Source of the DNA: Robertmurraya sp.
GTDB lineage: Bacteria > Bacillota > Bacilli > Bacillales > Cytobacillaceae
Length of the DNA: 35,694 bases
Assembly: GCA_025451895.1 (NCBI GenBank)
Contig: JANWJP010000138.1
Coordinates: 1 to 35,694 of the forward strand
Direction: 5' to 3'
Shown: piece after piece, positions 1-8,416 of the stretch
Position numbering within the stretch: position 1 is the first letter of the stretch
Layout: every line of letters begins with the position of its first letter
Translations under genes and position numbers: made by a program
Notes under the pieces: model-generated
The model's input: the letters and a program-made list of their open reading frames with translations, nothing else
Database searches by the model: none
Told to the model about the DNA's origin: nothing

Positions 1-293
1 AAACGCTCATCCCATAAAATAACGGGAATTCCAAAACGCTCTTCCAATTCCCGGGCAAAAGTCCGGCTTGCCTCCCCCCGGGGTCCGATCGTGCCGTTCA
101 TATTTTTGGGGAGGCCAACGACAATTTCACCCACATCATACTCTTTAATAATGTTGCCAATTCTGTCAAAACCAAACCGTTTTTCTTCTTCATTGATGTG
201 AATTGTCTCAAGGCCCTGGGCTGTCCAGCCAAGTTCATCGCTGACAGCCACTCCGACCGTTTTAGATCCTACATCCAGCCCTAAAATCCGCAT
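1..293 (-). CDS. ruvX: RuvX/YqgF-family Holliday junction resolvase-like nuclease (3' part outside window)
   Basis: Only the first 97 or so codons are present; the 3' end lies beyond base 1, and the family is usually about 140 residues. The protein begins [19 protein letters not shown], the RNase H-fold opening with the metal-binding Asp at residue 7. A later segment [19 protein letters not shown] is the second conserved block of the YqgF family. Known family roles are putative Holliday junction resolution and 16S rRNA 5'-end processing. The start follows the ireB stop by 3 nt, and its ribosome site (AGAGGAA) lies inside ireB, so the two are probably cotranscribed and translationally coupled. 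The order alaS-ireB-ruvX is the one known from Bacillus (yrzL-yrrK). Confidence 0.93.
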   Translation of the reverse strand, partial: MRILGLDVGSKTVGVAVSDELGWTAQGLETIHINEEEKRFGFDRIGNIIKEYDVGEIVVGLPKNMNGTIGPRGEASRTFARELEERFGIPVILWDER

Positions 294-296
294 CGG

Positions 297-569
297 TTAA
301 GATTCCTCTCGGCGCTGTTTTAAATATGATTTCACAAGCTCTTCTATGATCTCATCCCGCTCCAGCTTGCGAATGATATTGCGCGCATCCCGGTGGCGGG
401 GAATATAGGCCGGATCACCTGAAAGCAAGTACCCGACAATTTGATTAATCGGGTTATAGCCCTTCTCCTGAAGCGCCTCATACACTTGCTGCAGGACTTC
501 ATCGACATTATGCTCGTAAGGTTCCTCCGGGAAATTAAATCTCATTGTTTTATCAAATGAGCTCACCAT
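297..569 (-). CDS. ireB: IreB-family regulatory phosphoprotein (UPF0297/DUF965, YrzL)
   Basis: A 90-residue protein with the near-invariant family core [20 protein letters not shown] followed by [20 protein letters not shown]. In Enterococcus, IreB is a small substrate of the PASTA kinase IreK that limits cephalosporin resistance; the role in Bacillaceae is less clear. The start was placed at MVSSFDKTM because GAGGTG lies a few bases upstream of that ATG. An earlier in-frame ATG 18 nt upstream would add six atypical residues and has no ribosome site. A promoter lies just upstream at the end of alaS, and ruvX follows 3 nt downstream. Confidence 0.94.
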   Translation of the reverse strand: MVSSFDKTMRFNFPEEPYEHNVDEVLQQVYEALQEKGYNPINQIVGYLLSGDPAYIPRHRDARNIIRKLERDEIIEELVKSYLKQRREES

Positions 570-620
570 TATGCACCTCGCATCCAAAATTGCAAGCGAA
601 TACTTGTAATTGTTATTCTC

Positions 621-648
621 ATTTTACACTACTTTATCCTAATATCAA
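621..648 (-). promoter_or_regulatory. Sigma-A-type promoter for ireB-ruvX
   Basis: On the minus strand TTGATA (643-648) and TAAAAT (621-626) are separated by 16 nt, with transcription expected to begin near 614, about 45 nt before the ireB start. The TGA stop codon of alaS (645-647) is contained in the -35 hexamer. Inferred from sequence only. Confidence 0.6.
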
Positions 649-3278
649 ACGGATTCAACCCATTTTTCGACAAAGTCCAGAGCACTGTCCAATTGGTTCG
701 GATTTTTCCCTCCGGCCTGGGCCATATCAGGACGTCCGCCTCCGCCTCCTCCGCAGCGGGCGGCAACTTCTTTAATAAGCTTACCGGCATGATATCCTTT
801 ATCAACAAGATCCTTGGTAACGGCTGCAATTAAATTGACTTTTTCTCCGGCAGGGCTGCCCAGCACAATGACTCCTGAACCAAGTTTCTCCTTTAATTCA
901 TCCGCCATATTACGGAGTGTATTCATATCTGCTTTTTGTACCTTGGCAGCAAGCACTTTGACGCCATTTACCACTTTCACATGCCGGATGATATTTTGCG
1001 CTTCATAATTATTCAGCTTGGCCGTCAATGATTCATTTTCCCTTTGCAGCTCTTTGATTTCGCCAAGAAGCGTTTCAATTCGCTGCAAGATGTCGCGCGG
1101 ATTGGTTTTCAATTTTCCGGCTGCTTCTTTAAGAAGAGAAATTTGACCGTTCATCAACCTGTAAGCAGCTTCACCCGTCACTGCTTCAATCCGCCTTGTT
1201 CCTGCCCCGATGCCGCCTTCAGAAACAATTTTAAACAGACCGATGGCTGAAGAATTTGCCACATGGCAACCGCCGCATAATTCAAGGCTGTAGTCGCCAA
1301 TTTGCACAACCCTGACAATTTCACCGTATTTTTCGCCAAAAAGGGCCATTGCCCCCATCGCCTTCGCTTCATCAAGTTTTTTATAGTCTATATGAACAGG
1401 CAAAGCCTGCCAAATCTTCTCATTCACGATGGCTTCAATTTTTTCCAACTCGTCCTCGCGCACTTGTCCGAAATGGGAAAAGTCAAAACGCAGGCGATCA
1501 GCTTCAACTAAAGAGCCGGCCTGATTTACATGAACGCCGAGAACATCCTTGAGTGCCTGATGAAGCAGGTGGGTTGCCGTATGGTTTTTAATAATCCGGC
1601 TGCGATTTTGCTCATCAACAGCTGCTTTTACTTCCTCATTCAGGGATAATATTCCGGATTCAACGATCACTCTGTGCAGATTTTGCCCGTTCGGCGATTT
1701 TTGTACATCCTTTACCAGCGCTATCCCTGCCGGTGCTTCAATCGTTCCGGTATCAGCAATCTGGCCGCCGCTTTCCGCATAGAACGGTGTTACATCAAGA
1801 ATTAATTGAACTTCTTCACCGCTTGAGGCACTGTCTTGAAGTTCTCCGTCTTTTACAATCGCCAAAATTCTGGCTTCTGTTTGCAGACGATCATAGCCGA
1901 CAAAACGGCTTTCCACTTTAATATCTCCAAGAACCCCGCCCTGCACCTGCATGGAATCAACAGCCTGTCTTGCAGCCCGGGCTCTTTCCCTTTGAATTTC
2001 CATTTCCTTTTCAAAGCCTTCATGATCAACAAGAAGCCCTTTTTCTTCTGCGTACTCCTCCGTTAATTCAACAGGGAATCCGTACGTATCATACAATCGG
2101 AATACATCTTTGCCATCAATAACTTTTTTGCCTGTTTCTTCGGCTTTTTTCAAAATGGATGACAGGATGTGCAAGCCTTCGTGAAGTGTTTCATGGAAAC
2201 GTTCTTCTTCATTTTTGATGACCTTCTGAATAAAATCCCTTTTTTCTTTTACTTCAGGATAATAATCGGCCATGATCTCTCCGACTGCAGGAACCAACTA
2301 ATACATAAACGGCCGGTCAATATTAATTTGCTTGGCATACCGGACGGCCCGGCGCAACAAACGGCGCAGCACATAGCCCCGCCCTTCGTTGGAAGGAAGC
2401 GCCCCGTCTCCGATGGCAAAAGCAACGGTACGGATATGGTCGGCAATCACCCGGAATGCAATATCTCCTTCTTTGCTGCTGTTGTATTTTACACCGGAAA
2501 TTTCCTCTGTTGCTTTGATAATCGGGATAAAAAGGTCCGTGTCAAAATTTGTTTCCACATCCTGAAGAACTGAAGCAATCCGTTCAAGCCCCATTCCGGT
2601 ATCAATATTCTTTTTCGGAAGCGGCGTATAACTTCCGTCCGGATTATGATTAAACTCCGAAAAGACAAGATTCCAAATCTCTAAATAACGGTCATTTTCC
2701 CCTCCCGGATACAGTTCCGGATCATTGCTGTCATTACCGTATTTTGGACCGCGGTCATAGAAGATTTCCGTGTTTGGTCCGCTTGGCCCTTCACCTATAT
2801 CCCAAAAATTTCCTTCAAGACGGATGACTCTTTCCTCAGGAAGACCGACTTTTTTTGTCCAAATTTCAAAAGCTTCATTATCCTCGGGATGAATAGTAAC
2901 CGATAAAAGGTCCTTATCGAGTCCAATCCATTTTTTATCAGTCAGGAACTCCCAAGCCCAAAGTATAGCTTCCTCTTTGAAATAATCACCGATTGAAAAA
3001 TTGCCCAGCATTTCAAAAAAAGTATGATGGCGCGGTGTTTTTCCCACATTCTCTATATCATTTGTCCGGATTGATTTTTGGGCATTGGTGATCCTCGGAT
3101 TTTCAGGAACAACACGGCCGTCAAAATATTTCTTTAATGTAGCAACGCCGCTGTTAATCCACAGCAAAGACGGATCATCAACCGGAACTAATGAGGCGCT
3201 CGGCTCCACGGCATGACCCTTTTCCTTAAAAAACTCCAAAAACATGCGGCGAATTTCAGAACCTGAAAGCTTTTTCAT
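645..3278 (-). CDS. alaS: Alanine--tRNA ligase, interrupted by an in-frame TAG at codon 327
   Basis: Charges tRNA-Ala and edits mischarged Ser/Gly in the cytoplasm. Read through the stop, the frame gives 877 residues, the normal length. The N-terminal class II catalytic domain begins [20 protein letters not shown] and runs to [14 protein letters not shown] near residue 315. The editing domain shows zinc ligands HTATH (about 566-570) and CGGCH (about 668-672), and the C-terminal DHHA1-type glycine-rich domain is present. The start at 3278 has GGAGG correctly spaced; the frame extends 42 codons further upstream, but that stretch is T-box leader. At 2298-2300 the codon is TAG where the family normally has GAG (the expected context is FMYELVP); frame and homology continue unbroken on both sides. 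The gene is essential, so a base error, suppression, restart at a downstream ATG, or a second alaS elsewhere are the options. A T-box leader controls it. Confidence 0.92.
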
Positions 3279-3705
3279 GAATAAACCTCCATTTCTTAAT
3301 TTGTAAAACCAAAAGCAAAGCACATAAAAAAGCCCCCTCCCTGCACAGGGACGAAGGCTTGTTCGCGGTACCACCCTGATTATGAATGAAACTGAAAATT
3401 TCATTCATCTCTCAAACCTCTTAACGCGAGGGGACGGCAGTGATTAGCTGCAATTCCGGATTAGCCTTCCGTTACCCTTCATCTGGAATTTCTTTCAGCC
3501 CTGGGAAATTCCTCTCTTATGTGCATTAACAGCACGCAGATGGTCTGTAACGTACTCGATCCTTCAACATTTTTGACGTATTTGAAATTGTTTTCTCACG
3601 TTCATATAAACGTATGTATACGTACTCCCGAACGAAAGTATGGTTTACCTGATTGCAGGTTATAACCGGGACTCTCCTTCCGACTGCAGAAGGATGCAAA
3701 ACCTA
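3279..3705 (-). ncRNA. T-box riboswitch leader of alaS (Ala, specifier GCU)
   Basis: The minus strand carries the T-box core AGGGUGGUACCGCG (3364-3377). It is followed by a terminator hairpin and U-run (3326-3360) that competes with the antiterminator. Stem I can be traced: an AGUA motif in the 5' strand, a GGAU/AUCC lower stem, and a CGUUAC/GUAACG stem above. This places GCU (3463-3465) followed by A in the specifier loop, an alanine codon. Uncharged tRNA-Ala would stabilise the antiterminator and allow alaS transcription. The 5' part (about 3590-3700) is longer than a minimal T-box and holds extra small palindromes, such as GGTTATAACC, whose role I cannot tell. Confidence 0.93.
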
Positions 3706-3711
3706 TATTGG

Positions 3712-3741
3712 ATTATAGCCAGTTGCGGGGAAGTTTGTCAA
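3712..3741 (-). promoter_or_regulatory. Sigma-A promoter of alaS
   Basis: Consensus TTGACA (3736-3741) and TATAAT (3712-3717) on the minus strand with an 18-nt spacer; the start is expected near 3705, at the 5' end of the T-box leader. The TGA stop of the upstream membrane protein gene (3738-3740) lies within TTGACA. Confidence 0.85.
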
Positions 3742-4829
3742 CGTTCCTTTACCGGTTCAACAGGCCTTTTTTTCAAGCCGGCAAAGTGATTTCTTGCATG
3801 AACAAGACTGACTTTGAGAACGGCCACAACATGTACGGCAAAAATAAGTCCGGCTATTCCGGCAATTTCTCCTCCTGCCAAAAGAGCACCCATAATAATA
3901 AGGGGATGCATCCGCAGACTTTTTCCGACAATATATGGTGATAAAAGGTTGCCTTCGAGAAACTGTAAAACAAGAAGAATGATGAACAAAATAAACACCA
4001 TTTTCATCGATATCGTTGCCGCGATAACAAGCGCGGGAATCATGCCGATAATCGGGCCAAAATAAGGAATAATATTTGTTATCCCTATGATCGTGCCGAG
4101 CAGCAAAGGATATTTCATCCCTATCAGCCAAAAAATCAATGATGATGCTGCACCGACAATAGTGCATACCAGCAGCTGGCCCCTGATATAGCCCCCGAGT
4201 GACTTATCCACATCACGAAGAAAGCGGACGCCGTTTTCCCTCCATTTTCGCGGGGTCAAATACCATGCCGCTTTTTTTATGGTATCAATATCCTTTAAGA
4301 AATAAAAAACAATAAAAGGAATGAGCGCAATAATGACAACGGAATTTAAAATCCCCATTAAAAAGGCCAATACCTTTTCCAGTAGTCCTTCCAATTTCCT
4401 TTCGACGGCCCCGATCCCCTCATCAATCATGTTTTGAACCCCTGCCGGCCATGTGGATGTTTGCTTTTGAACAGAATCCATCCATTCACGATATTGATTG
4501 GTCAAATAAGGTGCATTTTCCACCAGATCACGGAGTTGAACGACAAAAGCGGGAATTCCTTTATAAAAAGCCAGACCGATGCCTCCAAAAAAGAGCAAAT
4601 AAATGATGAGGATCGAAAACCATCTGGGAAGATTGTTTTCATGAAGCTTTTCGACGATCGGATGCAGCAAATAGGTAATAAATGCTGCAATCATAAACGG
4701 AGTCAGAACAACAACACAGATTTTCGCTACCGGAACCCAAATAGACCGAAGCTTCAGAAAAAAGAATATAAGGATAAAAACAAGTAATAAAAGTCCGAGG
4801 CGGGCAAACCATTTTCTCTGAAAATCCAT
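3738..4829 (-). CDS. yrrI: AI-2E transporter-family membrane protein (YrrI-like)
   Basis: A polytopic membrane protein of about 363 residues with an N-terminal hydrophobic pair (residues about 10-30 and 35-60), a long soluble middle section (about 95-150), and several C-terminal helices. These include the family-typical stretch TNIIPYFGPIIGMIPALVIA and LEGNLLSPYIVGKSLRMHP. This is the UPF0118/AI-2E exporter superfamily, which also includes Na+/H+ antiporters, so the substrate is not certain. The start was set at MDFQRK: AGGGGTGG is about 5 nt from that ATG, whereas the ATG three codons upstream directly abuts it. It lies directly upstream of alaS, as yrrI does in Bacillus. Confidence 0.88.
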   Translation of the reverse strand: MDFQRKWFARLGLLLLVFILIFFFLKLRSIWVPVAKICVVVLTPFMIAAFITYLLHPIVEKLHENNLPRWFSILIIYLLFFGGIGLAFYKGIPAFVVQLRDLVENAPYLTNQYREWMDSVQKQTSTWPAGVQNMIDEGIGAVERKLEGLLEKVLAFLMGILNSVVIIALIPFIVFYFLKDIDTIKKAAWYLTPRKWRENGVRFLRDVDKSLGGYIRGQLLVCTIVGAASSLIFWLIGMKYPLLLGTIIGITNIIPYFGPIIGMIPALVIAATISMKMVFILFIILLVLQFLEGNLLSPYIVGKSLRMHPLIIMGALLAGGEIAGIAGLIFAVHVVAVLKVSLVHARNHFAGLKKRPVEPVKER

Positions 4830-4861
4830 ATCATCCACCCCTGTGTATATGAAAGATTTAA

Positions 4862-4882
4862 CCCCCTCCGGAATAGAGGGGG
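4862..4882 (-). terminator. GC-rich hairpin between the yrzQ-like gene and yrrI, possible attenuator
   Basis: Perfect 7-bp arms CCCCCTC/GAGGGGG around a 7-nt loop. On the minus strand the following sequence is T-rich but has no clean U-run, so it may be a weak terminator that lowers yrrI expression or simply an RNA-stabilising stem. Confidence 0.45.
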
Positions 4883-4889
4883 CGTGGAA

Positions 4890-5024
4890 CTAAGACATGG
4901 CTCTGGCTATTCGTTTTTGCATTTTCCTAACATTTCGTGATGACAGCAAATTATTTTTCCGCATCATATTATAAGCTGCCATTCCAACACCCACTGCAAT
5001 AGCACTCGTTACAAATTTATTCAT
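4890..5024 (-). CDS. yrzQ: Small protein, DUF3918-like (YrzQ position)
   Basis: A 44-residue reading frame, MNKFVTSAIAVGVGMAAYNM then MRKNNLLSSRNVRKMQKR. It has a short hydrophobic, alanine-rich N-terminal helix followed by a strongly basic tail. GAGGTGAT sits 3-4 nt before the ATG, supporting translation. It lies between the zinc-ribbon gene and yrrI, the position of yrzQ in Bacillus. Assignment to DUF3918 is from memory of the family's opening residues and general layout. The function is unknown; a small membrane-associated peptide is likely. Confidence 0.78.
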   Translation of the reverse strand: MNKFVTSAIAVGVGMAAYNMMRKNNLLSSRNVRKMQKRIARAMS

Positions 5025-5048
5025 GTGATCACCTCACTTCGGCGATGT

Positions 5049-5240
5049 TTAAACACTGAAGCGGCGCTCTTCCTCTCCAAACAGATCATCCAGTGAAGTC
5101 AGGGTTCCGTCCTCTTCCACCTGATGGCTATTGATGATGTTTTGGCCGATTGAAAGCTCTATAAAACAGTTCCAGCAATAATACTGGTTAATACCGATTT
5201 TCCCCAGGTCTTTGCTTTGGCAATTAGGACATTTTAACAT
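5049..5240 (-). CDS. yrzR: Small zinc-ribbon protein (YrzR-like)
   Basis: A 63-residue protein with two CxxC pairs, C4/C7 (CPNC) and C22/C25 (CWNC), forming a single zinc ribbon, followed by an acidic C-terminal tail with HQVEEDGTLTSLDDLFGEEE. GAGGTG is well spaced before the ATG. Ribbon plus acidic tail suggests a protein or nucleic-acid contact module, but no function is established. It sits in the same direction between the PRC-barrel gene and the yrzQ-like gene. Confidence 0.82.
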   Translation of the reverse strand: MLKCPNCQSKDLGKIGINQYYCWNCFIELSIGQNIINSHQVEEDGTLTSLDDLFGEEERRFSV

Positions 5241-5276
5241 TGATTCAACACCTCAATTTCCATCATCCAGGATTTT

Positions 5277-5756
5277 TTACTTCGACTCGTCAATCGTTAC
5301 GATGATGGTGTCTTTTCCAATTGTAGGGGGCTCCCCGGTCTTAACAACCCGCTTCCCTTCTGTGATATCAGAAAAGAAACCATCCGAGCATTCATACCCT
5401 ACAATTGTTCCCAATTCTTCCAAAAAGTATACATCTTCCAAATATCCTAATTTTTCACCTTCCCGGGACATAATTGCTTTTCCTGCCAGCTTCTGTTTGC
5501 TTTCAAAGGTGTACTCCAGTGACTGCTCATCGATTGAAGAAACATCTTCCTCATCGATCATAACCCCGTCAGGCCCCAGGGCAAGAACCTTTTCCACCGG
5601 AATAAAATATGTCCGTTTAAAGAGAGCGCCTTTTTTAAACAGCAAACCTTTAACCTTTCCTGTTGTTGAAATGTTCAGATCGGCGACTTCACCAATTTTG
5701 CTTCCTGAATTCTGTACAATGATTGGAAGACCCTTTAGCAGTGAGAATGTTCGCAA
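5277..5756 (-). CDS. yrrD: PRC-barrel domain protein (YrrD-like)
   Basis: About 159 residues containing two PRC-barrel repeats, roughly residues 5-75 (KGLPIIVQNSGSKIGEVADL) and 85-155 (LAGKAIMSREGEKLGYLEDV). PRC barrels are small beta-barrels that mediate protein or RNA contacts; this family's role is unknown. I chose the TTG start giving MRTFSLLKGLP: AAGGTGG lies 8 nt upstream and related proteins begin near here. An ATG pair 27 nt further upstream (5783) has its nearest GGAGG 18 nt away and is less likely. It lies downstream of the recD2 terminator. Confidence 0.85.
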   Translation of the reverse strand: MRTFSLLKGLPIIVQNSGSKIGEVADLNISTTGKVKGLLFKKGALFKRTYFIPVEKVLALGPDGVMIDEEDVSSIDEQSLEYTFESKQKLAGKAIMSREGEKLGYLEDVYFLEELGTIVGYECSDGFFSDITEGKRVVKTGEPPTIGKDTIIVTIDESK

Positions 5757-5847
5757 AAGCTTTCCCACCTTTCCGAACATCATCTTTAGTTTTTACTTTT
5801 TGCCTCCGGTCATAAGCTAGAAAGTTTACCAAATATTAGTTTTGCAG

Positions 5848-5876
5848 AAAAAAAAGGAGCACTTCAGCTCCTTTTT
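5848..5876 (-). terminator. Rho-independent terminator of the TPR-recD2 operon
   Basis: Stem GGAGC/GCTCC (5856-5871), extended by A-T pairs, with eight T residues following on the minus strand. It begins at the recD2 stop codon. The A/T extension on both sides makes it potentially bidirectional. Confidence 0.88.
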
Positions 5877-8398
5877 CAACTTTCATTTTCATTCAGGAAA
5901 TCATAAGGAGTAATTTGCTCCATTCCGATCATCGGGTCCACATTCATGAGCTCCTCTTCCAATGAAATTGACCCTTTACCATCTGAGGTGTGAGGAAGAC
6001 TCTTATCCCCAGCTGCAGGTTCGCGGCTTGAAGGTTCTTCCCGGAAGTTCTGTTCCAGTTTTTCTCCGGCAGTCTCCAGAGTCATATCTTTTTCTTCTGA
6101 GAATGCCCCTGTTTTACAAATCGTCTGCTGCAGTTTTTCCTTTAAAGTTGTCAGTCGTGATTGCTCGTCAATTCTGGCCACACCTGTTCGCAAAGCATCT
6201 TCTTCCCCGCACAGGATTAAAAACTGTTTGGCCCGGGTTATCGCCGTATAGATTAAATTCCGGCGCAGCATACGATAATAGCTTCTGACAACAGGAAATA
6301 TAACAATCGGAAATTCGCTCCCCTGGGATTTATGAACGGAACAGCAAAATGCATGGGTAATTTGTGTTAAGTCCTGGCGTGTATACACAACCTCTGCCCC
6401 ATCATAAGAAACAATGATTTGGTCCTGTTTTTCAAGGTTTTCCTTCGCATAAATAATCGAAATAATCTCGCCAATATCCCCGTTAAAAACATGATCCTCC
6501 GGGCGGTTAACAAGTTGAAGAACCTTATCTCCGACCCGGTAAACCGTGTCTCCGAAGGAAATTTCCCTTTTCTTCCCGGTTTCATTACTGTTAAATACTT
6601 CCTGCAAAATCTCATTTAAGCGGTTAATTCCCGCCGGACCCTTATACATCGGGGCAAGTACTTGAATATCCCTTGACATGTACCCCTTCTTAATGGCATT
6701 TAAAACAATTTTTTTCACAACATCGCCCATTTGAGCGGAACTGCAGCGGATAAAAGAACGGTCAGCTTGCTGTTTTGCAACATCAGGCGGCAATTCCCCC
6801 GACTTTATCTGATGTGCAAGATCGATAATCGATGAACCTTCCTCCTGACGATATATATCAGTCAGCCTGACAACGGGAATCGTTTCCGACTCAAGCAAAT
6901 CTTTCAAAACCTGTCCCGGACCAACGGAAGGAAGCTGGTCCTCATCGCCGACAAGAATTACTTGTACCTGTTCAGGAAGAGCCCGGAATAATTGATTGGC
7001 AAGCCATATATCAAGCATGGATGCTTCATCAATAATCACAATTTTTCCTTTCAGCGGGTTATCCTCGGTATGTGTAAAACCGTCGATACCATCCCAGCCC
7101 AATAAACGGTGAATCGTCATCGCCGGAAGCCCGGTGGATTCATTCATTCTTTTTGCGGCTCTGCCCGTCGGAGCGGCTAAAATAAATGGGAACGGTTCAT
7201 CCTTATTTCTGTAATCCTCTTTTCTTACAGAACATCCGTGGAGTTCACTGTAAAGCTCCACAATCCCTTTAATGACAGTCGTTTTTCCTGTTCCCGGTCC
7301 CCCGGTCAAAATCAGCATCGGTGACATCAGAGCAGTTTGAATTGCTTCCCTTTGAGAGGGAGCATATTGAACCTTCAGTCTTTCCTCAAGATTTCCGAGT
7401 GCAAGGAGAAATTCAGATTGGGGAAATTGATTCTCATATTCCTTTTGGCTGAGGATTCTTTTTATGCTGTTTACTAAACCTTTTTCGGCAAAATAAAGAG
7501 AAGGAAGATAAATTCTTTGTTCCTCGATAATAATTTTTCCTTCTTCTTCAAGCTTTAACAATTCAGCAGATATATCTTCGTATTCAATATTGTCCCGTTT
7601 ATTTTCCTCCAGCAGCTCTTTGACGCTTACAAGAAGAGTTCTTGCGGGAATGTAGACATGCCCGGCCTGCATACATTCCTGTTCCAATGTATACAAACAG
7701 CCTGCCTTGATCCGGTCCGGATGGCTTCCGGAAATTCCCAATTGATATCCGAGTTCATCCGCCCTGCTGAATCCAATCCCCTCTACATCCTCAATAAGCC
7801 GGTAAGGATTCTTTTGAATCACTTCAATAGCCCGGTCTTTATAGGCCTGGTAAATTTTCATGGAAAGTTGCGGACCAAATCCGTATTGATTCAAAGCAAT
7901 CATTACTTGTTCAAGTCCCTGATGCTCCATCAATGTGTCATAGAGCTGTTTTGCCTTATCAGGAGGAAGCCTTGGCACAGTATCAAGCAGTGAAGGCTGG
8001 TTCAAAATTCTCGAGATGGCATTTTCGCCTAAAGTGTCAACGATTTTTTCCGCCGTTTTCTTGCCGATTCCTTTAAACAGTTCTCCCGATAAATAGGCAA
8101 TGACGCCCTCTCTTGTTTGCGGAAGCTCTTTGCGAAAATGATCGGCATGGAACTGCAGGCCAAATCTGGGATGTTCTCTCATTTGTCCGTAAAAAATATA
8201 CGTTTCATGCTCATGAATGGAAGGAAAATAACCTGTGATGGTCGCATCCTTTTCTTCATACACAAGATTTGTTTCCTCCACCTTAATTTTCAGGACTGTA
8301 TAATAATTTTCCTCATTGCGGAAAATAGTTACAAGATGCCTGCCTTTTATGTATTTTTTTTGCTCATCAAACAGGTCAAGCTGCTCCGTGCTTTCCAA
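5876..8398 (-). CDS. recD2: RecD2-type SF1B DNA helicase (RecD-like)
   Basis: A 840-residue 5'-3' helicase found in bacteria with AddAB rather than RecBCD, involved in replication-fork maintenance and repair. An N-terminal OB-like region comes first, then a tandem helix-hairpin-helix region (about 100-220). The motor has Walker A GGPGTGKTT (366-374), Walker B IIDEASMLD (about 455-463), motif III VGDEDQLPSVGPGQ, and the C-terminal HKSQGSEF and YTAITRAKQ motifs. The start is TTG with GGGGG upstream. The C-terminus has a charged linker of about 50 residues ending in DPMIGMEQITPYDFL, which looks like a separate short docking segment. The gene is 18 nt downstream of the TPR gene, same operon. Confidence 0.95.
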   Translation of the reverse strand: MESTEQLDLFDEQKKYIKGRHLVTIFRNEENYYTVLKIKVEETNLVYEEKDATITGYFPSIHEHETYIFYGQMREHPRFGLQFHADHFRKELPQTREGVIAYLSGELFKGIGKKTAEKIVDTLGENAISRILNQPSLLDTVPRLPPDKAKQLYDTLMEHQGLEQVMIALNQYGFGPQLSMKIYQAYKDRAIEVIQKNPYRLIEDVEGIGFSRADELGYQLGISGSHPDRIKAGCLYTLEQECMQAGHVYIPARTLLVSVKELLEENKRDNIEYEDISAELLKLEEEGKIIIEEQRIYLPSLYFAEKGLVNSIKRILSQKEYENQFPQSEFLLALGNLEERLKVQYAPSQREAIQTALMSPMLILTGGPGTGKTTVIKGIVELYSELHGCSVRKEDYRNKDEPFPFILAAPTGRAAKRMNESTGLPAMTIHRLLGWDGIDGFTHTEDNPLKGKIVIIDEASMLDIWLANQLFRALPEQVQVILVGDEDQLPSVGPGQVLKDLLESETIPVVRLTDIYRQEEGSSIIDLAHQIKSGELPPDVAKQQADRSFIRCSSAQMGDVVKKIVLNAIKKGYMSRDIQVLAPMYKGPAGINRLNEILQEVFNSNETGKKREISFGDTVYRVGDKVLQLVNRPEDHVFNGDIGEIISIIYAKENLEKQDQIIVSYDGAEVVYTRQDLTQITHAFCCSVHKSQGSEFPIVIFPVVRSYYRMLRRNLIYTAITRAKQFLILCGEEDALRTGVARIDEQSRLTTLKEKLQQTICKTGAFSEEKDMTLETAGEKLEQNFREEPSSREPAAGDKSLPHTSDGKGSISLEEELMNVDPMIGMEQITPYDFLNENES

Positions 8399-8416
8399 CG
8401 GGATGACCCCCTTTAG

